From positions 30,230-94,229 of the forward strand of contig CAJOIW010000001.1 of NCBI GenBank assembly GCA_905234845.1: a stretch of 64,000 nucleotides of DNA. Reading direction: 5' to 3'. The stretch comes from an uncultured Prevotella sp. (GTDB taxonomy: Bacteria > Bacteroidota > Bacteroidia > Bacteroidales > Bacteroidaceae). Below the pieces are notes generated by a model. The model did not search any database. It was not told where the DNA came from and was given only the letters and a program-made list of their open reading frames with translations. Below are positions 41,145 through 50,158 of the stretch, piece by piece (the stretch's first letter is position 1; the number at the start of each line of letters is the position of its first letter). A program made the translations under genes and the position numbers.

Positions 41145-41176
41145 CAGGCGTTTTATCAACTATCAATTACATAGGA

Positions 41177-42979
41177 ATGCAGGATATTAGAAACATAGCG
41201 ATTATAGCCCACGTGGATCATGGTAAGACTACGCTTGTCGACAAGATGATGCTGGCAGGAAAGCTCTTTCGTGAGGGTCAGGATAACAGCAGTCAGGTGC
41301 TCGACGCTAACGACCTTGAACGTGAGCGTGGTATCACTATTCTCTCGAAAAATGTTTCCATTAACTGGAAAGGCACGAAAATCAATATTATAGACACTCC
41401 GGGACACGCTGACTTCGGCGGCGAGGTGGAGCGCGTGCTCAATATGGCTGACGGTTGTTTGCTGCTGGTCGATGCTTTTGAGGGTCCGATGCCGCAGACG
41501 CGATTCGTGCTGCAGAAGGCTTTGCAGATAGGACTGAAGCCAATCGTCGTGGTAAACAAGGTGGACAAACCTAACTGTCGTCCCGAGGAGGTCTATGAGA
41601 TGGTGTTTGATCTGATGTTCTCGCTCGGCGCAACAGAAGACCAGCTCGATTTCCCCGTCGTATATGGCTCAGCGAAGCAGGGCTGGATGGGTGAGGATTA
41701 TAACACTCCTACCGATAATATAGAATATCTGCTGGATAAGATTGTGGAGGTGATTCCTGCACCACATAGGATAGAGGGTGCCTCGCAGATGCTCATCACC
41801 TCGCTCGACTTCTCTAACTATACTGGCCGTATTGCTATCGGACGTGTGCTACGTGGTACGTTTACCGATTTGCAGCAAGTGGCTGTCTGCCATCGCGATG
41901 GAACGGTGGAGCGGACACGTATAAAGGAACTTCATACTTTTGAGGGCATGGGGCATGTGAAGACCGATAGCGTGGAATCGGGTGACATCTGTGCAATCAT
42001 CGGACTGGAGCATTTCGAAATTGGCGACACTATCTGTGATGCCGAGACAGTGGAAGCGCTTCCCCCCATCGCCATTGACGAGCCGACGATGTCGATGCTT
42101 TTCACCATCAATGACTCGCCATTCTTCGGCAAGGAGGGGAAATACGTCACCTCGCGTCATATTTACGACCGCCTGCAGCGCGAGTTGGAGAAGAATCTCG
42201 CTTTGCGTGTGACTCCGTTTGAGGATTCCACTGACAAGTGGATTGTCTCTGGTCGTGGTGTGCTCCATCTTTCAGTGCTCATTGAGACCATGCGGCGCGA
42301 GGGTTATGAGTTGCAAGTGGGCCAGCCGCAAGTCATCTATAAGGAAATTGAAGGTAAGAACTGTGAGCCCATAGAGGAGCTCACCATAAATGTTCCTGAT
42401 GAGTTCGCCTCGAAGATGATTGATATGGTAACTCGCCGAAAAGGTGAGCTCACATCCATGGAGACTCAGGGTGAGCGGACGAATATAGAGTTTCTCATTC
42501 CTTCGCGCGGTATCATCGGTCTGCGCACAAATGTTCTCACAGCGTCACAGGGCGAGGCAATCATGGCTCACCGCTACAAGGAATACCAACCTTACAAGGG
42601 TGATATTGAACGCCGCCAGAATGGTTCGATGATAGCGCTGGAGACCGGTACGGCATATGCTTACGCTATTGACAAGTTACAAGATCGTGGCAAGTTCTTC
42701 ATAGACCCAGGTGAAGATGTTTACTTCGGACAGGTAGTAGGTGAGCATGTACATGAGAAAGACCTTGTTATTAACGTGTGTAAGGCCAAGCAGCTCACCA
42801 ATGTGCGTGCATCGGGTAGTGACGAGAAAGCCCGCATTGTGCCCAAGATTCAGATGAGTCTTGAGGAATGTCTGGAATATATTAAGGGTGACGAGTATGT
42901 TGAGGTTACACCCAAGTCGATGCGCATGCGCAAAATTATCCTTGACCACAATGACCGCAAGCGCGCTAATAAGGAATAG
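41177..42979 (+). CDS. typA: Translational GTPase TypA/BipA
   Basis: The 600-residue ribosome-associated GTPase acts in ribosome assembly and stress or cold adaptation. G1 is [13 protein letters not shown], switch regions include [18 protein letters not shown]3 is [16 protein letters not shown] and G4 is NKVDKP. EF-G-like domains and the BipA-specific C-terminus follow ([45 protein letters not shown]). Start ATG 41177 ([12 protein letters not shown]) agrees with the family and the promoter; the upstream in-frame ATG lies within the promoter module. The DNA is well conserved without insertions. Confidence 0.97.
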   Translation: MQDIRNIAIIAHVDHGKTTLVDKMMLAGKLFREGQDNSSQVLDANDLERERGITILSKNVSINWKGTKINIIDTPGHADFGGEVERVLNMADGCLLLVDAFEGPMPQTRFVLQKALQIGLKPIVVVNKVDKPNCRPEEVYEMVFDLMFSLGATEDQLDFPVVYGSAKQGWMGEDYNTPTDNIEYLLDKIVEVIPAPHRIEGASQMLITSLDFSNYTGRIAIGRVLRGTFTDLQQVAVCHRDGTVERTRIKELHTFEGMGHVKTDSVESGDICAIIGLEHFEIGDTICDAETVEALPPIAIDEPTMSMLFTINDSPFFGKEGKYVTSRHIYDRLQRELEKNLALRVTPFEDSTDKWIVSGRGVLHLSVLIETMRREGYELQVGQPQVIYKEIEGKNCEPIEELTINVPDEFASKMIDMVTRRKGELTSMETQGERTNIEFLIPSRGIIGLRTNVLTASQGEAIMAHRYKEYQPYKGDIERRQNGSMIALETGTAYAYAIDKLQDRGKFFIDPGEDVYFGQVVGEHVHEKDLVINVCKAKQLTNVRASGSDEKARIVPKIQMSLEECLEYIKGDEYVEVTPKSMRMRKIILDHNDRKRANKE

Positions 42980-42994
42980 AGGTGGGTTCAACCA

Positions 42995-43732
42995 TCACTT
43001 CCCTTTCTCAAAATGCTGGTAGTCTTGACAAGACTTCCAACTGCCACCCCATGTGAAACCATGCTGAATGAAAAGGCGATAAAGCAAATCGCCCTTGCTG
43101 ATGGTATAGGGATGGTGCTTGCTGCGGTCTATGTAAGGCTTGGCCGTTTGTGGCTGCACGATAAGGGTGCCGTCAGCGCGGCGCTTGACGTAAGGATTGT
43201 AGAGCGTGTTGATGTCTACAGCCATACCTCTTGCATGGTGGGAAAGAACTTTTGTACCTGCCACGGCGCGGTAACAGAAGGCTGAAGAATTGTTGTGGCG
43301 CATGGATTGCTCGTCATCGGCATCGAAGTCATCGATAAGTTGCATCCGTTCAATGGGATATCGTGCCTCGTAGAGCTGACGGAAGATGCTGACAAGATCT
43401 TTGGCAATGGTCTTGTTGGCCACAAGCTCGCCAAGGCGGATGTTACCTTCGGCATCATAATGGAGTACGCGGATGTAGCGGAGATCTATGCGAGGAATGG
43501 TGCAGTGAGCTGGATATGATTTACCCTTCATACGGGCAAAGACATGGTCGCTAATAGTTTCTGCTACAAAGCACCGGTCAAGACCATAGGTACTGACGGC
43601 TTTTTGACTGATTATAGTTCCAGCCTTCCATTTCTGCAATGCTTCCTGCTCATTGTCGGCCGGGGTGAATGCGACAATCAGCAGGAGCAATGTAGTCACG
43701 AAGATGTGACGGAAGAATTTTCTGACAAACAT
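42995..43732 (-). CDS. M15-family D-alanyl-D-alanine carboxypeptidase-like peptidase
   Basis: The 245-residue protein has an N-terminal membrane/signal segment (IFVTTLLLLIVAFTPADN) and a zinc M15_4-type domain in the C-terminal half: SHHARGMAVDINTLYNPYV (His and Asp zinc ligands) and a terminal WGGSWKSCQDYQHFE (catalytic Glu/His region). Such enzymes trim peptidoglycan stem peptides in the periplasm. It is convergent to typA with 15 bp between stops. Exact peptide bond specificity cannot be told. Confidence 0.85.
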   Translation of the reverse strand: MFVRKFFRHIFVTTLLLLIVAFTPADNEQEALQKWKAGTIISQKAVSTYGLDRCFVAETISDHVFARMKGKSYPAHCTIPRIDLRYIRVLHYDAEGNIRLGELVANKTIAKDLVSIFRQLYEARYPIERMQLIDDFDADDEQSMRHNNSSAFCYRAVAGTKVLSHHARGMAVDINTLYNPYVKRRADGTLIVQPQTAKPYIDRSKHHPYTISKGDLLYRLFIQHGFTWGGSWKSCQDYQHFEKGK

Positions 43733-43915
43733 AGCTAAAAGGCTCTATCTATGGTTTACTTATTTACAATTTTACGATTTACAATTTATTTATTGATTTC
43801 ACAATTCTATTCTCCGCACAAAAGCATAGTGACATGTTGTTATGCAGAAATAGACAAATAACAAAATAAACAAATAAATTGTACATTGTAAATAGTCAAA
43901 TTGTAAATAAATGGG
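43733..43915. other. AT-rich gap with TTTACAA-type repeats between M15 peptidase and trxA
   Basis: Both ends of this 183-bp gap carry inverted copies of a TTTACAATTTA/TAAATTGTAAA motif (about 43765-43790 and 43875-43912). No gene or clear TAnnTTTG box is seen. It could act as trxA terminator or M15 promoter region. Confidence 0.4.
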
Positions 43916-44230
43916 CTATAGCAGGGCTTTGATTTTTGCATCAAGTACGGCCTTGGGGGCTGCTCCGACGTGACGGTCTACAAGTTCCCCGTTCTTGAAG
44001 AAAAGAATAGTGGGAATGGAAACCACGCGCAGTTGTGCGGCAATCTCCTCTTCTTCCTCAACATCGCATTTGCCGATAACGACGCGACCGTCATATTCTT
44101 CAGCCAATTCGCTGATAATCGGACCTACCATGCGACAAGGACCGCACCATGTGGCCCAAAGGTCTACTACTAATGGTAATGTGCCATTTTTGTAACTCTC
44201 GAAGTTCTCAGATGTGATTTTTACTTCCAT
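43916..44230 (-). CDS. trxA: Thioredoxin
   Basis: The 104-residue protein is a standard thioredoxin: LPLVVDLWATWCGPCRMVGPIISELA with the redox WCGPC, the buried Asp in VVDLW, and the cis-Pro loop VSIPTILFFKNGE. No signal peptide, so cytoplasmic. It lies about 120 bp downstream of dnaE on the same strand; the gap holds GGAGTTAAG-type repeats and a GTCGCGAAGCGAC hairpin. Transcription may be shared with dnaE or start in that gap; no TAnnTTTG box is obvious. Confidence 0.95.
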   Translation of the reverse strand: MEVKITSENFESYKNGTLPLVVDLWATWCGPCRMVGPIISELAEEYDGRVVIGKCDVEEEEEIAAQLRVVSIPTILFFKNGELVDRHVGAAPKAVLDAKIKALL

Positions 44231-44269
44231 AATTCTGTTTATTTTATAATTTTTTAATTTAACTTCTTA

Positions 44270-44350
44270 ACTTCTTGACGAGTTGATAGGTTGACAGAAC
44301 TATCGTCCTTTAACTTCCGTCGCGAAGCGACATAACTTCTTTAACTCCTT
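44270..44350. repeat. GGAGTTAAG-type repeats with GTCGCGAAGCGAC hairpin
   Basis: Seen on the minus strand, the units AAGGAGTTAAAGAAGTTA, AGAAGTTAAGAAGTTAA and GGAAGTTAAAGG flank the perfect palindrome GTCGCTTCGCGAC. It lies between dnaE and trxA and resembles 15604-15645. Confidence 0.5.
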
Positions 44351-44353
44351 TTG

Positions 44354-47300
44354 TTAATTTATCTGATAGCTGAGTTGTGGATTGTTAGAGATATAGTCGA
44401 GCACTTTCTTGTTTAGACTTACTCCCTGAAGAGTAGAACGGAGGGTGACACTTTCCTGAGGGTCATCACTGGTGACACGGAAATAAACCTGAGTTTTGCC
44501 AGGGTTGTCGAGTATGACTGTTGATAGTTCGTCTAATAGCATATCATTGAAATCTGCTGATGAGAAACCGATAGTGAGTTGTAAGGGGCGCTTCTCCTTG
44601 ACATCGGAGAGAAAAACTACGTTCTCTACCTTTAAATCTAACAAATCGGGATTCCAACTGTACCGTGGTGTAATTTTTGCGGTGACGAACACAGAATAGC
44701 CTTTCTTCAATTTACCCTCCCACTTTGTCCAGTCATCGCCGAAAATCATGAGTTCACCAGAACCATTGAAATCTTCTATGGTGACGATGCCGAAGGGTTT
44801 GTTGGTTTTTGCTGACCATCGCGAGATAACATCAGTAACAATTCCTCCGAAGGTAAGTTCTTGCCTTGTGGCAAGTGTTTTTAGATCGGCATCCCGAATA
44901 ATCTCTGCGCAGGTAGTATTGCATAGATGATTGAGTACCACGGCGTAATCATCGAGTGGATGAGCCGAGAGATAGATGCCCACGAGGTCGCGTTCGCGGT
45001 TAAGTCGTTCTAGCGCGTTCCATGGTTCGGCATCGGGCACAGGTGGCGTGACAATGTCAATGGCCTCGACATCACCGAAGAGAGAGTTCTGGTTCTGCAG
45101 TTGCTCTTGCTGATAGAGGTTTCCGTAGCGTACGAGAGTATCAAGGAATACATCACCTTTAGTGTTGGTGGCAAAGTATTGCTCACGGTTTATACCTAAG
45201 TTGTCGAAGCCGCCACTAAGAATCAGATTCTCCATGGCTTTCTTGTTGACAGCAGAGAGGTTCACGCGTTGCACAAAGTCAAAGATATCCTTGTAAGGAC
45301 CGTTTTTCTCGCGTTCTTCGATAATGGCCATGGCAGCGGCATCGCCCATGCCTTTAATGGCTGCGAGACCAAAGTGTATTTCACCTTTCTTATTTACACT
45401 GAATTCAAGGAAACTCTCGTTCACGTCAGGACCGAGAGTAGGAATTCTCATTGCCTTGCACTCATCCATCAGTTTGGTAATTTCCTTGATGTCAGCACGC
45501 CGGCGTGTCATGATGGCTGCCATGAACTCGGCAGGGTAGTGGGCTTTCATGTAGGCAGTCTGGTAGGCCACCCATGAATAGCAGGTGGAGTGACTCTTGT
45601 TGAATGCGTATTGGGCAAATTTTTGCCAGTCGCCCCATATTTTTTCTAATACCTTCGCATCATAGCCGTTGGCTTTGCCACCATTGATAAACTTGGGTTT
45701 CATCGCTTCGATGAGCTTTGTGATCTTCTTACCCATCGCTTTTCGGAGGGCATCGCTCTCACCTCGGGTAAAGTTGGCCAGTTTTCTCGCAAGAAGCATC
45801 ACCTGTTCCTGATACACCGTAATGCCGTAGGTGTCTTTCAAGAACTCCTCCATGATAGGAATGTCGTAAGTGATGGATTCCTCGCCGTGCTTGCGCTTGA
45901 TGAATGAGGGGATGTACTGCATCGGTCCTGGCCGGTAGAGAGCATTCATGGCGATGAGGTCTTCGAAGACGGTTGGTTTGAGCTCGCGCAAGTTTTTCTG
46001 CATTCCTGGCGACTCAAACTGGAAGGTTCCTGTTGTCTGGCCACGCTGGTAGAGTTGGTAGGTCAGTTCGTCGTCAATAGGAATATTATCGAGGTCAATC
46101 TCTATGCCGTGCGAGTGTTTTACGTTCTTTACGGCTTCTTTCAGCTCGGATAGGGTTTTCAGTCCGAGGAAGTCCATCTTGATGAGTCCTGTCTCTTCGA
46201 TGACATGGCCGTCGTATTGGGTAACAGGAACTTTCGTGCCTTTGTTGTCGGGGTCGTCGGCAGTGCTTATAGGCACCCAATCTGAAATGGGGTCGCGGCA
46301 AATGATAAAACCGCAGGCGTGAATACCTGTTCCGCGGACGGTGCCTTCGAGCATCTTGGCATATTTGATGGTGTTGGCCAGCTTTGTGTCTGTTGACACC
46401 TCAGCGTCTCTCAATTCGGGAGTACATCTGATGGCATTGTCAAGATTCATCTTCAGATCTTTGCCCGTAATGGGATCTTTAAGCCTGTCGGGAATGGCCT
46501 TGCAGAGGGCATTGGTTTTATCTAACGGATATTTCTCTACTCGTGCCACGTCCTTGATGGAGTTTTTCGTGGCCATTGTACTATAGGTAATGATATGTGC
46601 GCAGTTCTCATGGCCGTATTTGTCCATTACCCATTGTAGCACCCGTCCGCGTCCGTCGTCGTCGAAGTCGGTGTCAATGTCGGGCAGTGATATACGGTCG
46701 GGATTGAGGAAACGCTCAAACAGCAGGTCGTATTTCAGAGGGTCTATTTTTGTGATGCCCAGACAATAAGCTACCACACTTCCTGCAGCAGAGCCACGTC
46801 CTGGACCTACCATCACATCGAGCTTGTTACGGGCGGCACTGATGAAGTCCTGTACGATTAGGAAATAGCCAGGGAAGCCCATGGTTTTCATGATGTGGAG
46901 TTCGAAGCGTATGCGGTCGTTAACCTCTTTCGACAGAGGGTCTCCATAAATGCGGTGAGCACCCTCGTAAGTTATTTTGGCCAGATAGTCGGCTTCGAGT
47001 TTAATGCGGTAAAGTTTGTCATAACCGCCGAGGTGAGCTATTTTTTTCTCACCTTCTTCACGTGGCAATTGGTTCTCACCGTTTTCGTCGGTGGTAAACT
47101 CGTCGAAGAGTTGTTTCTCTGTAAATCTCTTCCGCCACAATTCTTCCGTTCCAAAATCCTCGGGAATGGGGAAGAATGGCATGATGGGATCGTGATTGAC
47201 GCTATAGAATTCCACTTTGTCGAGAATCTCCAAGGTGTTGGAGAGCGCTTCGGGCACATCGCTGAAGATGGCGTTCATCTCCTCGCGAGTTTTGAGCCAC

Positions 47301-48091
47301 TCTTGTTTGGAGTAGAGCAGACGGGTAGGATCGTCGAGGTCTTTTGAGGTGGAGAGGCAGAGCAGATGATCGTGAGCTTCTGCATTTTCCTTGTCTACGA
47401 AGTGCGCATCGTTGGTGCAGACGAGCTTGATGCCGTATTCGCGTGCTAGTTCAATGAGTACCTTGTTGGCCTTCTGTTGCATCGGGAAAGTCTCGCGGTT
47501 GGCGCGTATCGTGGGGTCGGTGACCTCATGGCGCTGCAATTCGAGATAATAGTCATCGCCAAACACACGTTGATGCCACTCAATGGCCTCGCGTGCCCCA
47601 GCTATATCATCGTTAAGAATCTTTCGGGGTACCTCGCCGGCGATACAGGCTGAGCAAACGATGAGACCTTCATGGTACTTCTCGAGGTCGGCACGGTCGG
47701 TGCGTGGACGCATGTAGAAACCGTCGACCCACGAACGACTAACCAATTTGATGAGGTTTTTATACCCTTTGTAGTTTTTGGCCAGCACGATGAGGTGGTA
47801 GCCGCTTTGATCTTCCTTACCGTTTTTCTGCTCTTTTGGCCCGTACTTGGCCACATACATCTCACAGCCCACGATAGGCTTGAACGGAGACTTTCCTGCA
47901 TTCTTAAGATCTTTGTTTACTTTGCTACAGTAGTCGACAAATTCCTTGATGCCGAACATGTCGCCGTGATCGGTGATGGCCATGCCACGCATCCCATTGG
48001 CAATGGCTTTGTCAACGAGTTTCGGAATGCTCGACTGCCCGTCGAGAATGGAATAATAAGTGTGTACGTGTAGGTGTATGAAGTCTTCCAT
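44354..48091 (-). CDS. dnaE: DNA polymerase III alpha subunit
   Basis: The 1245-residue replicative polymerase starts with a PHP domain (FIHLHVHTYYSILDGQSSI; MAITDHGDMFGI). The palm has MVGPGRGSAAGSVVAYCLGIT and the catalytic LPDIDTDFDDDGRGRVLQWV. Finger motifs follow (MNALYRPGPMQYIPSFIKRKHG), then helix-hairpin-helix (AIKGMGDAAAMAII) and an OB fold near residue 1080 (FGGIVTDVISRWS). It replicates the chromosome within the Pol III holoenzyme. Upstream is a TAATTTTA box at 48120-48113 on the minus strand with TTTG about 20 bp further. The full family length is present with no insertion. Confidence 0.97.
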   Translation of the reverse strand: MEDFIHLHVHTYYSILDGQSSIPKLVDKAIANGMRGMAITDHGDMFGIKEFVDYCSKVNKDLKNAGKSPFKPIVGCEMYVAKYGPKEQKNGKEDQSGYHLIVLAKNYKGYKNLIKLVSRSWVDGFYMRPRTDRADLEKYHEGLIVCSACIAGEVPRKILNDDIAGAREAIEWHQRVFGDDYYLELQRHEVTDPTIRANRETFPMQQKANKVLIELAREYGIKLVCTNDAHFVDKENAEAHDHLLCLSTSKDLDDPTRLLYSKQEWLKTREEMNAIFSDVPEALSNTLEILDKVEFYSVNHDPIMPFFPIPEDFGTEELWRKRFTEKQLFDEFTTDENGENQLPREEGEKKIAHLGGYDKLYRIKLEADYLAKITYEGAHRIYGDPLSKEVNDRIRFELHIMKTMGFPGYFLIVQDFISAARNKLDVMVGPGRGSAAGSVVAYCLGITKIDPLKYDLLFERFLNPDRISLPDIDTDFDDDGRGRVLQWVMDKYGHENCAHIITYSTMATKNSIKDVARVEKYPLDKTNALCKAIPDRLKDPITGKDLKMNLDNAIRCTPELRDAEVSTDTKLANTIKYAKMLEGTVRGTGIHACGFIICRDPISDWVPISTADDPDNKGTKVPVTQYDGHVIEETGLIKMDFLGLKTLSELKEAVKNVKHSHGIEIDLDNIPIDDELTYQLYQRGQTTGTFQFESPGMQKNLRELKPTVFEDLIAMNALYRPGPMQYIPSFIKRKHGEESITYDIPIMEEFLKDTYGITVYQEQVMLLARKLANFTRGESDALRKAMGKKITKLIEAMKPKFINGGKANGYDAKVLEKIWGDWQKFAQYAFNKSHSTCYSWVAYQTAYMKAHYPAEFMAAIMTRRRADIKEITKLMDECKAMRIPTLGPDVNESFLEFSVNKKGEIHFGLAAIKGMGDAAAMAIIEEREKNGPYKDIFDFVQRVNLSAVNKKAMENLILSGGFDNLGINREQYFATNTKGDVFLDTLVRYGNLYQQEQLQNQNSLFGDVEAIDIVTPPVPDAEPWNALERLNRERDLVGIYLSAHPLDDYAVVLNHLCNTTCAEIIRDADLKTLATRQELTFGGIVTDVISRWSAKTNKPFGIVTIEDFNGSGELMIFGDDWTKWEGKLKKGYSVFVTAKITPRYSWNPDLLDLKVENVVFLSDVKEKRPLQLTIGFSSADFNDMLLDELSTVILDNPGKTQVYFRVTSDDPQESVTLRSTLQGVSLNKKVLDYISNNPQLSYQIN

Positions 48092-48112
48092 TTTAAGTGC
48101 AAATTCGAGGTG

Positions 48113-48191
48113 TAAAATTACAACAAAAAACCGAGATGTGCAAAAGAATGAATGAAAAATTTGCTAAATCGATAAAAAATAACTAATTTTG
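48113..48191. promoter_or_regulatory. Divergent promoters of dnaE and psd
   Basis: TAATTTTA (48120-48113, minus) with TTTG 20 bp upstream, and TAATTTTG (48184-48191, plus) with TTTG about 22 bp upstream, lie back to back in a 110-bp gap. Confidence 0.65.
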
Positions 48192-48201
48192 CAGCCGCAA
48201 A

Positions 48202-48882
48202 ATGAAAAAAATCAAGAAGATACATATTCACCGCGAAGGTACCGATACATTGCTCTATGGTTTTATCTTTGTCGCTGCTGTGGCATTGCTGTTGTGGCGT
48301 ATAGAGACGAAGATACCTTTTTGGCTTTTTGTCGCTGTGTTCGGAACGGCTTATGCTGTCGTAGTCAATTTTTTCCGTTGTCCTATTCGTTATTTCCCGC
48401 AGGAGGATACAGAGGGCATCGTAGTGGCCCCTGCCGATGGACGTGTCGTAGTGATAGAGGAGGTAGAGGAAAATACCTATTTCCATGAGCGCCGACTTAT
48501 GATAAGCATTTTCATGAGCCTTTTCAATGTTCATGCCAACTGGTTCCCTGTAGATGGTAAGGTGAAATTTGTGAAACATCAAGACGGCAACTTCCACAAG
48601 GCTTGGTTACCGAAGGCCAGCGAGGAGAACGAGCGTGCCGACGTGATGATTACCACGCCCGACGGCACTGATGTGCTTTGTCGTCAGGTGGCTGGAGCTG
48701 TGGCGCGTCGTATTGTCACTTATGCCAAAGAGGGTGAGGACTGCTACATCGATGAGCATCTCGGTTTTATCAAGTTTGGTTCGCGTGTAGATGTATTTTT
48801 ACCCATTGGCACCGAAGTCTGCGTGAAAATGGGACAGTCTACGACGGGCGATCAGACCGTTATCGCAAAGTTGAAAGGTTGA
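48202..48882 (+). CDS. psd: Phosphatidylserine decarboxylase
   Basis: The 226-residue proenzyme of the short Psd type decarboxylates phosphatidylserine to phosphatidylethanolamine. It has membrane helices near the N-terminus ([37 protein letters not shown]). The self-cleavage region is [14 protein letters not shown], where Gly-Ser cleavage makes the pyruvoyl group. The partner pssA follows after 56 bp with DUF4834 overlapping it, so the three genes form the PE synthesis operon. Confidence 0.94.
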   Translation: MKKIKKIHIHREGTDTLLYGFIFVAAVALLLWRIETKIPFWLFVAVFGTAYAVVVNFFRCPIRYFPQEDTEGIVVAPADGRVVVIEEVEENTYFHERRLMISIFMSLFNVHANWFPVDGKVKFVKHQDGNFHKAWLPKASEENERADVMITTPDGTDVLCRQVAGAVARRIVTYAKEGEDCYIDEHLGFIKFGSRVDVFLPIGTEVCVKMGQSTTGDQTVIAKLKG

Positions 48883-48938
48883 AAAATTGAACATTTCATT
48901 TCAATTGTCAATTATCAATTATCAATATCCCCCCACAG

Positions 48939-49640
48939 ATGAAAAGGCATATTCCAAACATGATTACTTGTTGCAATCTCATTTCGGGTTGCATTGCTAC
49001 TTATTTCGCTTTTTCGGGTAATGCCGTATGGGCACTGGTGTGGATTATCGTGGGTGCGGTGTTCGATTTCTTCGATGGCATGGTGGCGCGACTCTTAAAT
49101 GTCAGTTCTCCTATTGGAAAAGAACTCGACTCGTTGGCTGACAACATCACGTTCGGTTTCGCACCTTCTGCCATTCTATTTGCTACCTTGCAGACATTGC
49201 CTTATCCTTCGGGCATTGATATTCCTGTGGTACGGGCTGTTCTTCCCTATACAGCTTTCATTATGGCCGCCTTCTCTGCCCTGCGCTTGGCAAAATTCAA
49301 CCTCGATACCCGTCAAACCACCTCTTTCATCGGGCTTCCTACACCTGCCAATGCGCTCTTCTGGGGTTCTCTCATCGTGTTGCTCCAGTCATGGATGGAG
49401 CGCTGGGTATGGACAGCACCAGTAGTTATATTGAGTTTACTGGTAAGTTGCTGGCTTTTAGTCTGTGAGCTACCAATGTTCGCGTTGAAGTTTAAGCATT
49501 GGGGATGGCATGGAAACGAAGTGAAATATGTTTTTGTAGCCGTTTCTGCTATTGCTATTATTGTGCTTGGTCCGTTGAAGGCCTTTGCACCTATTATAGC
49601 TTGCTATATTGTCGTTTCATTCTTTTATAAAGAAAAATGA
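48939..49640 (+). CDS. pssA: CDP-diacylglycerol--serine O-phosphatidyltransferase
   Basis: The 233-residue membrane enzyme makes phosphatidylserine for the adjacent decarboxylase. The CDP-alcohol phosphatidyltransferase signature DG-x2-AR-x8-G-x3-D-x3-D is visible as FDGMVARLLNVSSPIGKELDSLAD. About seven membrane helices are predicted by eye. Its stop overlaps the DUF4834 start (ATGA). The gap before it carries CAATTRT heptamers but no -7 box, so it is read from the psd promoter. Confidence 0.95.
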   Translation: MKRHIPNMITCCNLISGCIATYFAFSGNAVWALVWIIVGAVFDFFDGMVARLLNVSSPIGKELDSLADNITFGFAPSAILFATLQTLPYPSGIDIPVVRAVLPYTAFIMAAFSALRLAKFNLDTRQTTSFIGLPTPANALFWGSLIVLLQSWMERWVWTAPVVILSLLVSCWLLVCELPMFALKFKHWGWHGNEVKYVFVAVSAIAIIVLGPLKAFAPIIACYIVVSFFYKEK

Positions 49641-49879
49641 TGACTATAATAAAGTTTCTCCTCATATTTTTTCTCCTGCTTCTTCTCTTTGGCGGTATTT
49701 CTATTTACGGATTGGCTGCTGGTGTAAAGCGTATGTACCGCAAGGCACGCAAGCAGGCTGCCGAGTATATGGGTGGGCAAAAGGATGACACTGTAACCGA
49801 CCGCCGGTCGCCTGAGCAGACGCGCAAGAAAATCATTCCAAAGGATGAGGGCGAGTATGTGGATTACATAGAGGAATAA
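49637..49879 (+). CDS. DUF4834 small membrane protein
   Basis: The 80-residue protein has one N-terminal helix (IIKFLLIFFLLLLLFGGISIYGL) and a charged tail with RMYRKARKQAAEYM and a C-terminal EGEYVDYIEE, matching DUF4834 as found next to pssA in Bacteroidetes. Function unknown; context suggests a role linked to phospholipid synthesis. It overlaps the pssA stop by 4 bp. A second ATG at 49640 is an equally good start. Confidence 0.85.
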   Translation: MMTIIKFLLIFFLLLLLFGGISIYGLAAGVKRMYRKARKQAAEYMGGQKDDTVTDRRSPEQTRKKIIPKDEGEYVDYIEE

Positions 49880-49911
49880 TAAGTTTGATAGGCTAACAAC
49901 AAGCAAATTAG

Positions 49912-50050
49912 AAATCTCGTATAACTCAAGTAGTTATGCGGGATTTGCTCTTAGTAAAGCGAAAGGACAAGCGTGCTGAAATAGAAATTAGAAGGGAGCA
50001 ATTTTCATTAAAAGACATCTGTACGTCGCATTTAACTGTTAAAATGCGAC
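49912..50050. other. Two strong hairpins upstream of the reverse transcriptase gene
   Basis: Hairpin 1 (arms 49912-49926 and 49932-49946) pairs AAATCTCGTATAACT with AGTTATGCGGGATTT at 13 of 15 positions. Hairpin 2 (50025-50050) pairs GTCGCATTTAAC with GTTAAAATGCGAC. They may be terminators of the psd-pssA operon or part of a non-coding RNA linked to the RT; many defence RTs have one. A 71-codon ORF here is not convincing. Confidence 0.45.
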
Positions 50051-50100
50051 TAAAAAGCGGAGATTTTTTTGTGAATTGGCAGTATTTCAAAAATAATGAT

Positions 50101-50108
50101 TATCTTTG
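50101..50108 (+). promoter_or_regulatory. Promoter of the reverse transcriptase island
   Basis: TATCTTTG matches the -7 box and has TTGG 21 bp upstream. It lies 50 bp before the RT start and after the two hairpins, which would then be outside the RT mRNA. Confidence 0.65.
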
Positions 50109-50158
50109 TGGTCATAATATGAGAATTCCGCGCAAAAATAATCACAAATAACACTAAG

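Noticed and set aside
40270..41176. Short ORFs in the rpsO-typA gap (for example 40743-40997)
   Set aside because: They read through the 22-bp palindromic array and promoter modules, and the translated sequences have no gene-like features.
49936..50151. A 71-codon ORF before the reverse transcriptase
   Set aside because: It covers two hairpins and the RT promoter box, has no family resemblance and a composition like non-coding DNA.
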